A stretch of 38,416 nucleotides of DNA. It comes from Candidatus Neomicrothrix sp. UBA2983 (GTDB lineage: Bacteria; Actinomycetota; Acidimicrobiia; Acidimicrobiales; MedAcidi-G1). A model generated the notes under the pieces. That model made no database searches and was not told where the DNA came from. It saw only the letters and a list, made by a program, of their open reading frames with translations. Below, one piece after another: positions 10,917-20,191 of the stretch. Both the position numbers and the translations under genes were made by a program. Each line of letters begins with the position of its first letter. The first letter of the stretch is position 1. The stretch spans positions 53,944-92,359 of the forward strand of contig DEAL01000015.1 of NCBI GenBank assembly GCA_002346745.1, in the 5' to 3' direction.

Positions 10917-12484
10917 GGAGCTGGCGCGGTCGCTGGGACTCCGCGACGGCACATGTCGGCGGGATCGCCCTGCTGGTCGTGGCGGGTGCCGTCGCCGTCG
11001 GAACACTGGTCGAGTTCGTCGACGGGGACGAGGCGGTGTCGATGCTCGTTGCCACCCTCCTGATCGCGGTCCTCGGCAGCCTTCTGCGCTACACGACCCG
11101 AACAGGCGAACTCGACCGGACGACGGTCTTCACGGCGGTCGGCTTCACGTGGCTGCTGGTCTCGCTGGTGGGCACCGTCCCCTACCTGCTCGCGGGGACC
11201 TTCGTCCGCGAGGGGGCGGGGACACTGGTCGTCCTCGCCGACGCCTTCTTCGAATCGGTCTCCGGCTACACCGCCTCGGGATCGACGATCTTCGGGAGCC
11301 ACAACCCGATCGAGGCCCAGGGCTCGGGCATACTGCTTTACCGGCAGATGACCCAGTGGTTGGGCGGCATGGGCATCGTGGTCCTCGTCGTGGCGGTCCT
11401 GCCGGGCCTCCGGGCCAGCGGCCTCGGCCTCATCGACGCCGAGGCCCCGGGGGAGGGTGCCGACCAGTTGACGCCGAAGGTGACCGACACCGCGCGAGCG
11501 TTCTGGCGGATCTACGCCGCCCTCAGCCTGGCGGCGGCGCTGCTCTTCCTGGCGGTCGGCATGGGGCCCTTCGACGCTGTCGCCCACGCACTCACCTCGA
11601 TCTCGACCGGGGGCTTCTCCACGCACAGCCAGTCGTTGGGCTACTTCAACAGCTTCGCCGTGGAGCTGGCGGTCATGGCGGTGATGCTCCTCGGCGCCGC
11701 CAGCTTCACTCTGCACGCCCGCAGCTACCGTCAACGCCGCTTCGTCCACCTCGGTGACCCCGAGTTCCGGTGGTACCTCGGAATTCTCGGCAGCATGACC
11801 CTGACGGTCGCTGCCCTACTCGCCTTCGACGGCATGGATGCCCTGCGGGCGCTCCGCATGGCGGCCTTCAACGTGGTGACACTCGGGACCAGCGGGGGAT
11901 TCGGCAATGCCACCGAGCCCGGCTCCGACGGCGATTTCGCCACCTGGCCGGCGGGAGCCCTCGTCCTGCTCCTGGTGTTGTTTGTCGTCGGCGGCTGCAC
12001 CGGATCCACGGCGGGCGGAATCAAAGTGACCCGGCTGCGCATCGGGGCGGCGCAGGCCTACCGGGCCCTTCGGGCCATGCGCCGGCCGAGAGCCCTGTTC
12101 CATGTCCGGTACGGCCGTGGTGTGGTGGCCGAGTCCCTGGTCGAGCGGATCGCCGGCTTCATGGTCGTGTTCGGCATGTTCGCGGTCATCGGGACCTTGG
12201 TCGTGGCGGCGCTGGGCACCGACCTCGTCACCGCCTTCACCGGGGTGATCGTCGCACTCTGCAACATCGGTCCTGCACTCGGTGAGGCCGGCCCGACGGC
12301 GTCCTTCGTGGACGGCTACAGCGCACCCGCCCGGATGGTGCTGGCGATGCTGATGCTCGTCGGTCGCCTCGAGATCTTCCCGATGGTGCTGATGCTGATC
12401 GCCCCCTACCGGGGCATCCGCCGCATGGCGCCGAGGGGGCCGCTCCGGTTGCTGCTCGACCGCCGTCGTGCCACGGACGCCTGA
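10913..12484 (+). CDS. trkH: TrkH-family potassium transporter, second copy, canonical filter
   Basis: A 523-residue membrane protein, paralogous to the preceding gene. All four filter glycines are present: ESVSGYTASGST (P1, Gly123), TSISTGGFST (P2), TLGTSGGFGN (P3) and LCNIGPALGEAG (P4). With TrkA it would import K+. The ATG at 10913 overlaps the TGA of the first trkH by 4 nt, so the proteins are translationally coupled and probably made in equal amounts. TrkH is known as a dimer, so a heterodimer of the two paralogues is possible. The long frame open upstream of 10913 is an alternative-frame shadow of the first trkH. Confidence 0.93.
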   Translation: MRSWRGRWDSATAHVGGIALLVVAGAVAVGTLVEFVDGDEAVSMLVATLLIAVLGSLLRYTTRTGELDRTTVFTAVGFTWLLVSLVGTVPYLLAGTFVREGAGTLVVLADAFFESVSGYTASGSTIFGSHNPIEAQGSGILLYRQMTQWLGGMGIVVLVVAVLPGLRASGLGLIDAEAPGEGADQLTPKVTDTARAFWRIYAALSLAAALLFLAVGMGPFDAVAHALTSISTGGFSTHSQSLGYFNSFAVELAVMAVMLLGAASFTLHARSYRQRRFVHLGDPEFRWYLGILGSMTLTVAALLAFDGMDALRALRMAAFNVVTLGTSGGFGNATEPGSDGDFATWPAGALVLLLVLFVVGGCTGSTAGGIKVTRLRIGAAQAYRALRAMRRPRALFHVRYGRGVVAESLVERIAGFMVVFGMFAVIGTLVVAALGTDLVTAFTGVIVALCNIGPALGEAGPTASFVDGYSAPARMVLAMLMLVGRLEIFPMVLMLIAPYRGIRRMAPRGPLRLLLDRRRATDA

Positions 12485-12494
12485 GGAAGGCGCC

Positions 12495-12551
12495 TCAGGA
12501 GCGGAGCAGTTCCTTCAGCCGGGGGACCGCACTCAGGAGCGGAGGAGCTCC
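12495..12551. repeat. Two imperfect copies of the M18 gene's 3' end including its stop
   Basis: CTCAGGAGCGGAG occurs at both ~12494 and ~12532, period 38. Read on the minus strand, the gene ends in EELLRS-stop, and 38 nt further on, in another frame, the DNA could again encode RLKELLRS-stop. It looks like a local duplication of the gene end. Confidence 0.5.
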
Positions 12552-13798
12552 TCGAGGAGTTTGCGCAGGTGCAGCGGGTCGGCGGTGGCGCAGGTCTCGC
12601 GGGCGCTGTGCATGGCCCACTGGGGCGCTCCCAAGTCAACCGTCGGGAGGCCCGTGACCGACGCCGTGATCGGTCCGACGGTCGAGCCGCAGCGAAGGTC
12701 CGCCCGGTGGCTGTAGGCCTGTAACGGCACCCCGCACCGCTCGGCCGCCAAACGCACCCGTGCCGCCCCCTGGGCGTCGGTGGCGTACCGCTGCGAGGCG
12801 TTGAACTTCAGCGCCGGGCCGCGACCCAGTTCGACCGCGTGGTTGGCGTCGTGGCGGTCGCGGTAGTTGGGGTGCACGGCGTGGGCCCCGTCCACGGAAC
12901 ACGCCAGTGACGCACCGGGATCCAGGGGGGCACCGGCCAGCAGCCCGTCGAGGACGCTGCGGAGGATCGGTGAGCCGGCGCCGGTCGCCGACGCGCTCCC
13001 GACCTCCTCGTGGTCGTAGAGCGCCACCACCGGCGTCGACGGGGTGGGTGCCGGACTGCGGATAAGGGCGCAGAGCGCCTCGACCGCGGCGTGGCAGGAG
13101 AGCAGGTTGTCGACCCGGGGTGCGCTGACGAACTCGTCGTCGAGGCCGGCCAGCGTCGAGGGCGTGAGGTCGTGCAGCATCAGGTCGAACCCGAGGACGT
13201 CTGCGGCATCCACGCCTGCTGCCGCGGCGACGGCGGCGAGGAACGCCCCCTCCTCGAGGTCGCCCAGGCCGGTGACGGGGGCGAGGTGGCGGTGGGGGTT
13301 CAGGACCAGGCCCTTGTCGTTCACGCCGCGGTCCAGGTGGATAGCCAACTGGGGGACGCGTGCCACTGCCCGATCGAGGCGGACCAGGACCTCGGTGGCG
13401 CTGTCTCCGTCGCGCACCGCCAACCGCCCGGAGCATCCCAGGTCCCGGTCCAGCCAGGCGTTGTGGAGTGCGCCCCCGTAGACCTCGATGCCCAACTGGC
13501 GCACTCCATGGGCACCCCGGTCGGGGTTGGGGGTGAGGCGCAGGTTGGGGCTGTCGGTGTGGGCGGCGAGGACCCGGAAGCCGGCACAGGCCCCCGGTGG
13601 CCTGATCCAGGCAACCAGGCTGCCGCCGGATCGCAGGTACCGCGGCCCGGGGCCGTCACCGGGCGTCCCCGGTTCGAAGCCGGCGGCCTCGAGGCGTTCG
13701 ACGGCGGAGGCCACCGCATGGAATGGCGAGGGGGAGGCGTCGATGTAGGCGCACAGGTCCCGGGCGAACGCAGCGGCGTCGGGGGAGGGGACGGTCAT
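12533..13798 (-). CDS. M18-family (aspartyl) aminopeptidase
   Basis: A 421-residue cytoplasmic dizinc aminopeptidase that removes N-terminal residues, usually acidic, from peptides. Recognisable features are the opening SPSPFHAVAS, the metal-site motifs AAHTDSPNLRL, LYDHEEVGSAS and WAMHSARET, the segment GVNDKGLVLNPHRHL, and SVDGAHAVHPNY. Length is typical for bacterial PepC/ApeB-like enzymes. The ATG at 13798 has no obvious Shine-Dalgarno. It converges with trkH2 downstream and diverges from gltB upstream, so it appears to be a single-gene unit. Confidence 0.93.
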   Translation of the reverse strand: MTVPSPDAAAFARDLCAYIDASPSPFHAVASAVERLEAAGFEPGTPGDGPGPRYLRSGGSLVAWIRPPGACAGFRVLAAHTDSPNLRLTPNPDRGAHGVRQLGIEVYGGALHNAWLDRDLGCSGRLAVRDGDSATEVLVRLDRAVARVPQLAIHLDRGVNDKGLVLNPHRHLAPVTGLGDLEEGAFLAAVAAAAGVDAADVLGFDLMLHDLTPSTLAGLDDEFVSAPRVDNLLSCHAAVEALCALIRSPAPTPSTPVVALYDHEEVGSASATGAGSPILRSVLDGLLAGAPLDPGASLACSVDGAHAVHPNYRDRHDANHAVELGRGPALKFNASQRYATDAQGAARVRLAAERCGVPLQAYSHRADLRCGSTVGPITASVTGLPTVDLGAPQWAMHSARETCATADPLHLRKLLEELLRS

Positions 13799-13856
13799 GG
13801 GTCACGGGGGGTCCGCCGGGCGGCGGACCGATGGAGGAGCACCGGGAGCATCCGCG

Positions 13857-13862
13857 TATATT
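13857..13862 (+). promoter_or_regulatory. Putative -10 element of the gltBD transcript
   Basis: TATATT matches 5/6 of the -10 consensus in an otherwise very GC-rich region. It lies about 6 nt before the folded leader at 13867-13966, so transcription would start at the base of the first helix. No convincing -35 hexamer is seen. It would give a leader of about 200 nt. Confidence 0.45.
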
Positions 13863-13866
13863 GGTC

Positions 13867-14016
13867 CGTAGGACGGGGCAGTGGGAACCCAAGCCGCGAT
13901 GAGGCGGCCCCACCCTCGACCGGCAGGGCCGCACCGGCCGCCCCCGCCCGTCGTACCCGTCCTGCGACAGCGTCGTCATCCCGGGCCCCGGCCCGGACCC
14001 GCCCCGTTCGACGACG
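13867..14016 (+). ncRNA. Candidate structured 5' leader of gltB
   Basis: An 11-bp long-range helix pairs 13867-13877 with 13956-13966 (one G-U). It encloses GTGGG/CCCAC (13881-13885 with 13909-13913), stacked through a 7-nt bulge on GCCGC/GCGGC (13893-13897 with 13904-13908, loop GATGAG), then a GC-rich arm at about 13921-13940. A second domain pairs 13971-13977 with 14010-14016 around CCGGGC/GCCCGG (13981-13986 with 13991-13996). The fold starts where transcription from TATATT is predicted to start. It could be a riboswitch or attenuator of nitrogen assimilation, but I recognise no known class, and GC-rich DNA forms helices easily. A 45-codon Pro-rich frame (ATG 13899 to TAG 14036) also lies here. 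Confidence 0.35.
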
Positions 14017-14071
14017 ACACGGGCGGCACCCAGTAGCCACCCCACGCGAAGGCTCCAGCCCCATTCCCCTC

Positions 14072-17000
14072 ATGACCTCCTCCCTCCCGACGCAGCCGCC
14101 AGCCGCTGCCGGCCTGCCCCGCGCCCAGGGCCTCTATGACCCGAGGTTCGAGCACGACGCCTGCGGCGTCAACTTCGTCTGTCACCTCCGGGGCGAGCGC
14201 AGCCACGACATCGTCGCACTCGGGATCGGCGCCCTCTGCAAGCTCCAGCACCGGGGCGCCCTCGGTGCCGAGAAGAACACCGGCGACGGGGCCGGCATCC
14301 TGATCCAGGTGCCGGACGGCTTCTACCGGCAGGTCGTGGACTTCGACCTGCCCGATGCCGGCGCCTACGCCACCGGCATCGCCTTCCTGCCGGGCGATCC
14401 GGGCCAGGCCGGGGCGGTGGCGGCGCAGGTCGAGCAGCTCGCCGCCGAGGAGGGGCTCGAGGTGCTCGGCTGGCGCGACGTCCCCGTCGACGACTCGATG
14501 ATCGGCGACGCCGCGCGGCGCACCGAGCCCATCTTCCGGCAGCTCTTCCTCGCCGGCCCCGACGGACCGGATGGCCGGCGCACCGGCATCGAACTGGACC
14601 GGCTGGCCTACGTCCTCCGGAAGCGCACCGAGCACGAGATCCACGTACCGGCACCGTCGACGAGCGCCGCTGGCGGCATGGGCGGCGCCAGCGAAGCCCA
14701 TGACGGCGTCTACTTCCCGTCGCTCTCCGCCCGCACCATCGTCTACAAGGGCATGCTCACGACGCCCCAGCTGGCCGAGTTCTTCCCCGACCTGACCGAC
14801 CAGCGGGTCGAGAGCGCCCTCGCCCTCGTCCACTCCCGGTTCTCCACCAACACGTTCCCGGCCTGGCCGCTGGCGCACCCGTACCGCCTGATCGCCCACA
14901 ACGGCGAGATCAACACCGTCCAGGGAAACCGCAACTGGATGCGGGCCCGCGAGGCGCTGCTCGCCACGGACCTGCTACCCGGCGACCTCGACCGCATCTT
15001 CCCGATCTGCACGCCCGGCGCCAGCGACACCGCCGCCTTCGACGAGGCGCTCGAACTGCTGAGCCTCGGCGGCTACTCGCTGCCCGAGGCCGTCCTGATG
15101 ATGATCCCCGAACCGTGGGAGAACCACGAGTCGATGGAACCCGAGCGTCGGGCCTTCTACGAGTACCACGCCTCGCTGATGGAGCCCTGGGACGGGCCGG
15201 CCTCCATCGCCTTCACCGACGGCACCGTCATCGGCGCCGTCCTCGACCGCAACGGCCTCCGGCCCAGCCGCTACTGGGTCACCGACGACGATCTGGTCGT
15301 GATGGCCAGCGAGGTGGGCGTGGTCGACGTGCCCACCTCGAGCGTGGTCGAGAAGGGCCGCCTCCAGCCGGGTCGCATGTTCCTCATCGACACCACCAAG
15401 GGCCGGATCGTGCGCGACCACGAGATCAAGGCCGAACTGGCCGCCGCCCAACCCTACGCCGAGTGGCTGGAGCACAACCTGCTCCACCTCGACGACCTCC
15501 CCGTCCGGAAGCGCCACATCCGCGAGGAGGGCACGCCGCTGCAGCGCCAGCAGGTCTTCGGCTACACGCACGAGGAACTCAAGCTGTTGGCCGCCCCCAT
15601 GGTCAGGGACGCCAAGGAGGCGATCGGGTCCATGGGCACCGACACCCCCGTGGCGGCCCTCTCGAATCGTCCCCGACAGCTGTACGACTACTTCTCGCAG
15701 CTCTTCGCCCAGGTCACGAACCCGCCCCTCGACGCCATCCGCGAGGAACTGATCACGGCCGTCTGCGGCACGATAGGTCCGGAGGGCAACCTGCTCGATC
15801 CCACGGCGGACAGTTGCCGACAGGTCCACCTGCCGCACCCGGTCCTCACCGAGGAGCAACTGGCCCGCCTCGTCCACGTGGACGGGGGTGGTGGGCCCGA
15901 GGGACTCCGCACCGCCGTCCTGGAGGCCCGCTACCGGGTCGCCGACGGCGGGAAGGGCCTGGCGGACGCCCTCGAGCACCTGCGCGGCGAGGCCTCTGCG
16001 GCGATCGCCGACGGCGTGGCCCTGCTGGTCCTGAGCGACCGGGGCGTCACCGCCGAGGAGGCGCCGATCCCGTCGCTGCTGGCGGTGGGTGCCGTCCACC
16101 ACCACCTGGTCCGCGAGAAGACCCGGACGCGCGTGGGCCTGCTCGTCGAGAGCGGCGACGCACGCGAGGTGCACCACGTCGCCCTGCTGCTGGGCTACGG
16201 CGCCTCGGCCGTCTGCCCGTACGTGGCCTTCGAGGCGATCGACGGGATGCTGGCCGACGGCCTGCACGGGCTCTCCCCGGACCTGACCCCGGACGAGGCC
16301 CGTCGCCGCTACATCGCCGCCTGTGACAAGGGCATCCTGAAGGTGATGTCCAAGATGGGCATCTCCACGGTGGCCTCCTACACCGGCGCCCAGATCTTCG
16401 AGTCGATCGGCCTCGGCGCCGAGGTAGTCGACGCCTGCTTCACCGGAACCGTGAGCCGCCTCGGCGGCGTGGGGCTCGACGTGCTGGCCGTCGAGGTGAC
16501 GGCCCGGCACCAGGCGGCCTTCCCCGGGAACCCGGAGGAGCGGGCCCACCGGACCCTCGAGGTCGGCGGCGACTACCAGTGGCGGCGGGAGGGCGAGTAC
16601 CACCTGTTCAACCCGGAGACCGTGTTCCGGCTTCAGCACGCCACCCGCGAGGGTCGCTACGACGTCTTCAAGCAGTACACGTCGCTCGTCGACGAGCAGG
16701 CCGGCAACCTGGCGACGCTGCGGGGCCTCTTCCAGTTCCGGGGGGGGATCCGTCCGCCGGTTCCGATCGACGAGGTCGAGCCGGTCTCGGAGATCGTGAA
16801 GCGGTTCTCCACGGGCGCCATGTCCTACGGCTCCATCTCCGCCGAGGCCCACGAGACGCTCGCCATCGCCATGAACCGCCTGGGCGGCAAGTCCAACACC
16901 GGCGAGGGCGGTGAGGACCCGGAGCGCTGGATCCCGGACGGCAACGGCGACCTGCGCCGCTCCGCCATCAAGCAGGTGGCTTCGGGCCGGTTCGGCGTGA

Positions 17001-18721
17001 CCAGTGAGTACCTGGTCAACGCCGACGACCTGCAGATCAAGATGGCCCAGGGCGCCAAGCCCGGCGAGGGCGGCCAGCTGCCTGGCCACAAGGTGTACCC
17101 CTGGATCGCCAAGACCCGGCACTCCACCCCGGGCGTGGGACTCATCTCGCCGCCGCCCCACCACGACATCTACTCGATCGAGGACCTGGCGCAGCTCATC
17201 TACGACCTCAAGAACTCGAACCCCGAGGCACGGGTCCACGTGAAGCTGGTGGCCGAGGTCGGCGTCGGGACCGTGGCGGCCGGTGTCGCCAAGGGCCACG
17301 CCGACGTGGTCCTGATCTCGGGCCACGACGGCGGGACCGGCGCCTCGCCGCTGACCTCCATCAAGCACGCCGGCGCCCCCTGGGAACTGGGGCTGGCCGA
17401 GACCCAGCAGACACTGCTCCTGAACGGCCTGCGGGACCGCATCGTCGTGCAGGTCGACGGCCAGCTCAAGACGGGCCGCGACGTCATGATCGCCGCCCTC
17501 CTCGGCGGCGACGAGTTCGGCTTCGCCACCGCACCACTGGTCGTGTCGGGCTGCGTGATGATGCGGGTCTGCCACCTCGACACCTGTCCGGTCGGGGTCG
17601 CCACCCAGAACCCGGAACTGCGCAAGAAGTTCACCGGCCAGCCGGAGTTCGTCGTCAACTTCTTCGAGTACATCGCCGAGGAGGTGCGGGAGCTGCTCGC
17701 CGAACTGGGGTTCCGGACCCTGCAGGAGGCCATCGGCCAGGTCGAATGCCTCGACGTCTCCGGCGCGGTGGAGCACTGGAAGGCCGACGGACTCGACCTC
17801 ACGCCGATCCTGCACGTCCCCGACCTGCCCGAGGGGGCCGTGCGCCACCAGGCGGTCGGCCAGGAGCACGGGCTGGAGGCGATCCTCGACCGGCTCCTGA
17901 TCGCCGAGGCCGCACCGGCACTCGAGGACCGCCTGCCGGTCACGATCACGACCGAGATCGGCAACGTGGACCGCTCGACGGGCACGATGCTGGGCTACGA
18001 GCTGACCCGACGCTTCGGCGGCGAGGGCCTGCCCGAGGACACCATCACCATCGACCTGGACGGCTCCGCCGGCAACAGCTTCGGCGCCTTCGTGCCCCGG
18101 GGGGTAACGTTGCGGCTGGTCGGCGACGCCAACGACTACGTCGGCAAGGGCCTCTCCGGTGGCCGCCTCACCATCCGGCCGCCCGCCGACGCCCCATTCC
18201 GGGCCGAGGAGCAGATCATCGCCGGCAACGTGGCCCTGTACGGCGCCACCGGCGGCGAGGCCTTCATCCGGGGCGTGGTGGGGGAGCGGTTCTGCGTGCG
18301 CAACTCGGGTGCGCTCGCCGTCGTCGAGGGCATCGGCGACCACGGCTGCGAGTACATGACCGGTGGCCGCGCCGTCGTCATCGGTCCCACCGGTCGCAAC
18401 TTCGCCGCCGGTATGTCCGGGGGGATCGCCTACGTCCTGGACGTCGACGGGACCTTCGCGGACCGGGTCAACGCGGAGATGGTCGAGGTCGAGGACCTCG
18501 ACGGCGACGACGCCGACTGGCTCAGCGAGGTGCTGGTTCGCCACCACGCCGAGACGGGCTCGGAGGTGGCCGAGCGCCTGTTGGCCTCGTGGGTCGCCAC
18601 CGTGGCGGACTTCCGCCGGGTCATGCCGACGGACTACCGGCGGGTCCTCGAGGCCGCCGCCGCCGCCCGGGCCAGCGGCGGTGACGAGGTCGCTGCCATC
18701 ATGGCCTCGACGAGGACCTGA
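14072..18721 (+). CDS. gltB: Glutamate synthase large subunit GltB
   Basis: A 1549-residue cytoplasmic enzyme. It hydrolyses glutamine, channels the ammonia and makes glutamate from 2-oxoglutarate. Order: a ~30-residue propeptide; an N-terminal amidotransferase with nucleophile Cys31 (YDPRFEHDACG); the central domain; the FMN barrel (SYGSISAEAHETLA, GGKSNTGEGGEDP, SGHDGGTGASPLTS); the 3Fe-4S loop with Cys1161, Cys1167 and Cys1172 (CVMMRVCHLDTCPVG); and the C-terminal beta-helix (TGGRAVVIGPTGRNFAAGMSGG). The ATG at 14072 is chosen because it leaves a normal propeptide; no Shine-Dalgarno is seen. gltD follows 9 nt later. Confidence 0.97.
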   Translation: MTSSLPTQPPAAAGLPRAQGLYDPRFEHDACGVNFVCHLRGERSHDIVALGIGALCKLQHRGALGAEKNTGDGAGILIQVPDGFYRQVVDFDLPDAGAYATGIAFLPGDPGQAGAVAAQVEQLAAEEGLEVLGWRDVPVDDSMIGDAARRTEPIFRQLFLAGPDGPDGRRTGIELDRLAYVLRKRTEHEIHVPAPSTSAAGGMGGASEAHDGVYFPSLSARTIVYKGMLTTPQLAEFFPDLTDQRVESALALVHSRFSTNTFPAWPLAHPYRLIAHNGEINTVQGNRNWMRAREALLATDLLPGDLDRIFPICTPGASDTAAFDEALELLSLGGYSLPEAVLMMIPEPWENHESMEPERRAFYEYHASLMEPWDGPASIAFTDGTVIGAVLDRNGLRPSRYWVTDDDLVVMASEVGVVDVPTSSVVEKGRLQPGRMFLIDTTKGRIVRDHEIKAELAAAQPYAEWLEHNLLHLDDLPVRKRHIREEGTPLQRQQVFGYTHEELKLLAAPMVRDAKEAIGSMGTDTPVAALSNRPRQLYDYFSQLFAQVTNPPLDAIREELITAVCGTIGPEGNLLDPTADSCRQVHLPHPVLTEEQLARLVHVDGGGGPEGLRTAVLEARYRVADGGKGLADALEHLRGEASAAIADGVALLVLSDRGVTAEEAPIPSLLAVGAVHHHLVREKTRTRVGLLVESGDAREVHHVALLLGYGASAVCPYVAFEAIDGMLADGLHGLSPDLTPDEARRRYIAACDKGILKVMSKMGISTVASYTGAQIFESIGLGAEVVDACFTGTVSRLGGVGLDVLAVEVTARHQAAFPGNPEERAHRTLEVGGDYQWRREGEYHLFNPETVFRLQHATREGRYDVFKQYTSLVDEQAGNLATLRGLFQFRGGIRPPVPIDEVEPVSEIVKRFSTGAMSYGSISAEAHETLAIAMNRLGGKSNTGEGGEDPERWIPDGNGDLRRSAIKQVASGRFGVTSEYLVNADDLQIKMAQGAKPGEGGQLPGHKVYPWIAKTRHSTPGVGLISPPPHHDIYSIEDLAQLIYDLKNSNPEARVHVKLVAEVGVGTVAAGVAKGHADVVLISGHDGGTGASPLTSIKHAGAPWELGLAETQQTLLLNGLRDRIVVQVDGQLKTGRDVMIAALLGGDEFGFATAPLVVSGCVMMRVCHLDTCPVGVATQNPELRKKFTGQPEFVVNFFEYIAEEVRELLAELGFRTLQEAIGQVECLDVSGAVEHWKADGLDLTPILHVPDLPEGAVRHQAVGQEHGLEAILDRLLIAEAAPALEDRLPVTITTEIGNVDRSTGTMLGYELTRRFGGEGLPEDTITIDLDGSAGNSFGAFVPRGVTLRLVGDANDYVGKGLSGGRLTIRPPADAPFRAEEQIIAGNVALYGATGGEAFIRGVVGERFCVRNSGALAVVEGIGDHGCEYMTGGRAVVIGPTGRNFAAGMSGGIAYVLDVDGTFADRVNAEMVEVEDLDGDDADWLSEVLVRHHAETGSEVAERLLASWVATVADFRRVMPTDYRRVLEAAAAARASGGDEVAAIMASTRT

Positions 18722-18730
18722 GGCGCTGCC

Positions 18731-20191
18731 ATGGGCGATCCACGCGGCTTCCTCAAGCACGACCGACACCTTCCCGACCGTCGGCCCGTTCCCGTCCGAC
18801 TCCTCGACTGGCGGGAGGTCTACGAGTCGTTCCCGGACGAGGACCTGCGCCGGCAGGCCAGCCGCTGCATGGACTGCGGCATCCCCTTCTGTAACGACGG
18901 CTGTCCCCTCGGCAACCTCATCCCCGACTGGAACGACCTCGTCTACCGGGAGCACTGGCAGGGGGCCATCGAGCGCCTCCATGCCACCAACAACTTCCCG
19001 GAGTTCACCGGACGGCTTTGCCCGGCCCCCTGCGAGGCCGCCTGCGTGCTCGGCATCAACGAACCGCCGGTCACGATCAAGCAGGTCGAGGTCAGCATCG
19101 TGGACCGGGCCTGGGAGGAGGGTTGGATCCGCCCGCTGCCGCCTCAGGAGCGCACCGGGCGCCAGGTGGCAGTCATCGGCTCGGGACCGGCCGGCCTGGC
19201 GGCCGCCCAGCAGTTGACGCGTGCCGGCCACGACGTGGTCGTATTCGAGCGTGCCGACCGCATCGGCGGCCTGCTGCGCTACGGCATCCCCGAGTTCAAG
19301 ATGGAGAAGCGGCACCTCGACCGGCGTCTCGCCCAGATGGAGGCCGAAGGCACCGAGTTCCGGACCAACGTCGACGTCGGCGTCGACCTCCCCGTCGAGG
19401 AACTCCGCAGCGACTACGACGCCGTCGTGCTGGCGTGTGGCGCCACCCAGTGGCGGGACCTGCCCATCCCCGGCCGCGACCTGGAGGGCGTCCACCAGGC
19501 CATGGAGTACCTGCCGTGGGGCAACCGGCTCCAGGAGGGCGACGTCGACCGTTCGCCGATCGACGCCGAGGGGCGCCACGTCGTCATCATCGGCGGCGGT
19601 GACACGGGCGCCGACTGCCTCGGCACCGCCCACCGGCAGGGAGCGGCGTCGATCCACCAGTTCGAGATCATGCCCCGGCCTCCGGACGAGCGCCCCGACG
19701 CCAACCCCTGGCCCACCTGGCCGATGGTGTATCGGGTCTCCTCCGCCCATGAGGAGGGCGGGGAGCGGGTCTACGCCATCAACACGGCCGAGTTCCTCGG
19801 CGAGGACGGACGCCTCACCGGCCTGCGCACCCACCGGGTCGAGCAGGTGTTCGAGGACGGCCGGATGTCGTTCGAGCCCGTCGAGAGCAGCGAGGAGGAA
19901 TTCCGGGCCGACCTGGTGTTCCTCGCCATGGGCTTCACCGGCCCCGAGCAGGGCCCCCTGCTCGAGGAACTCGGCCTGGAGTTGGATGGTCGCGGCAACG
20001 TGGGCCGTGACGGCGGGTACGCCACCAACGTCGACGGGGTGTACGTGTGCGGCGACATGGGCAGGGGCCAGTCCCTCATCGTCTGGGCCATCGCCGAGGG
20101 GCGCTCCTGCGCTGCCGCCGTCGACCGGGCCCTCAGCGGCTCGACCCGGCTGCCGTCACCGGTCGCTCCGACGGCGGCACCCCTGCGCTAG
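18731..20191 (+). CDS. gltD: Glutamate synthase small subunit GltD
   Basis: A 486-residue NADPH-dependent subunit that feeds electrons to GltB. The N-terminal cluster domain carries the cysteine sets CMDCGIPFCNDGCPLGN and RLCPAPCEAACV for the two 4Fe-4S centres. The FAD site is VIGSGPAGLAAA, the NADPH site IIGGGDTGADCLGTA, and the C-terminal FAD contact YVCGDMGRGQSLIVWA. Length is normal. The ATG at 18731 follows GAGG with suitable spacing, 9 nt after the gltB stop. The final codons and stop are part of a 17-bp tandem repeat. Confidence 0.97.
   Translation: MGDPRGFLKHDRHLPDRRPVPVRLLDWREVYESFPDEDLRRQASRCMDCGIPFCNDGCPLGNLIPDWNDLVYREHWQGAIERLHATNNFPEFTGRLCPAPCEAACVLGINEPPVTIKQVEVSIVDRAWEEGWIRPLPPQERTGRQVAVIGSGPAGLAAAQQLTRAGHDVVVFERADRIGGLLRYGIPEFKMEKRHLDRRLAQMEAEGTEFRTNVDVGVDLPVEELRSDYDAVVLACGATQWRDLPIPGRDLEGVHQAMEYLPWGNRLQEGDVDRSPIDAEGRHVVIIGGGDTGADCLGTAHRQGAASIHQFEIMPRPPDERPDANPWPTWPMVYRVSSAHEEGGERVYAINTAEFLGEDGRLTGLRTHRVEQVFEDGRMSFEPVESSEEEFRADLVFLAMGFTGPEQGPLLEELGLELDGRGNVGRDGGYATNVDGVYVCGDMGRGQSLIVWAIAEGRSCAAAVDRALSGSTRLPSPVAPTAAPLR

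Noticed and set aside
14975..19834. A 1619-codon open frame on the minus strand opposite gltB and gltD
   Set aside because: Long antisense frames are expected opposite GC-rich genes with C/G third positions. The translation has no recognisable domain, and GltB/GltD are certain.
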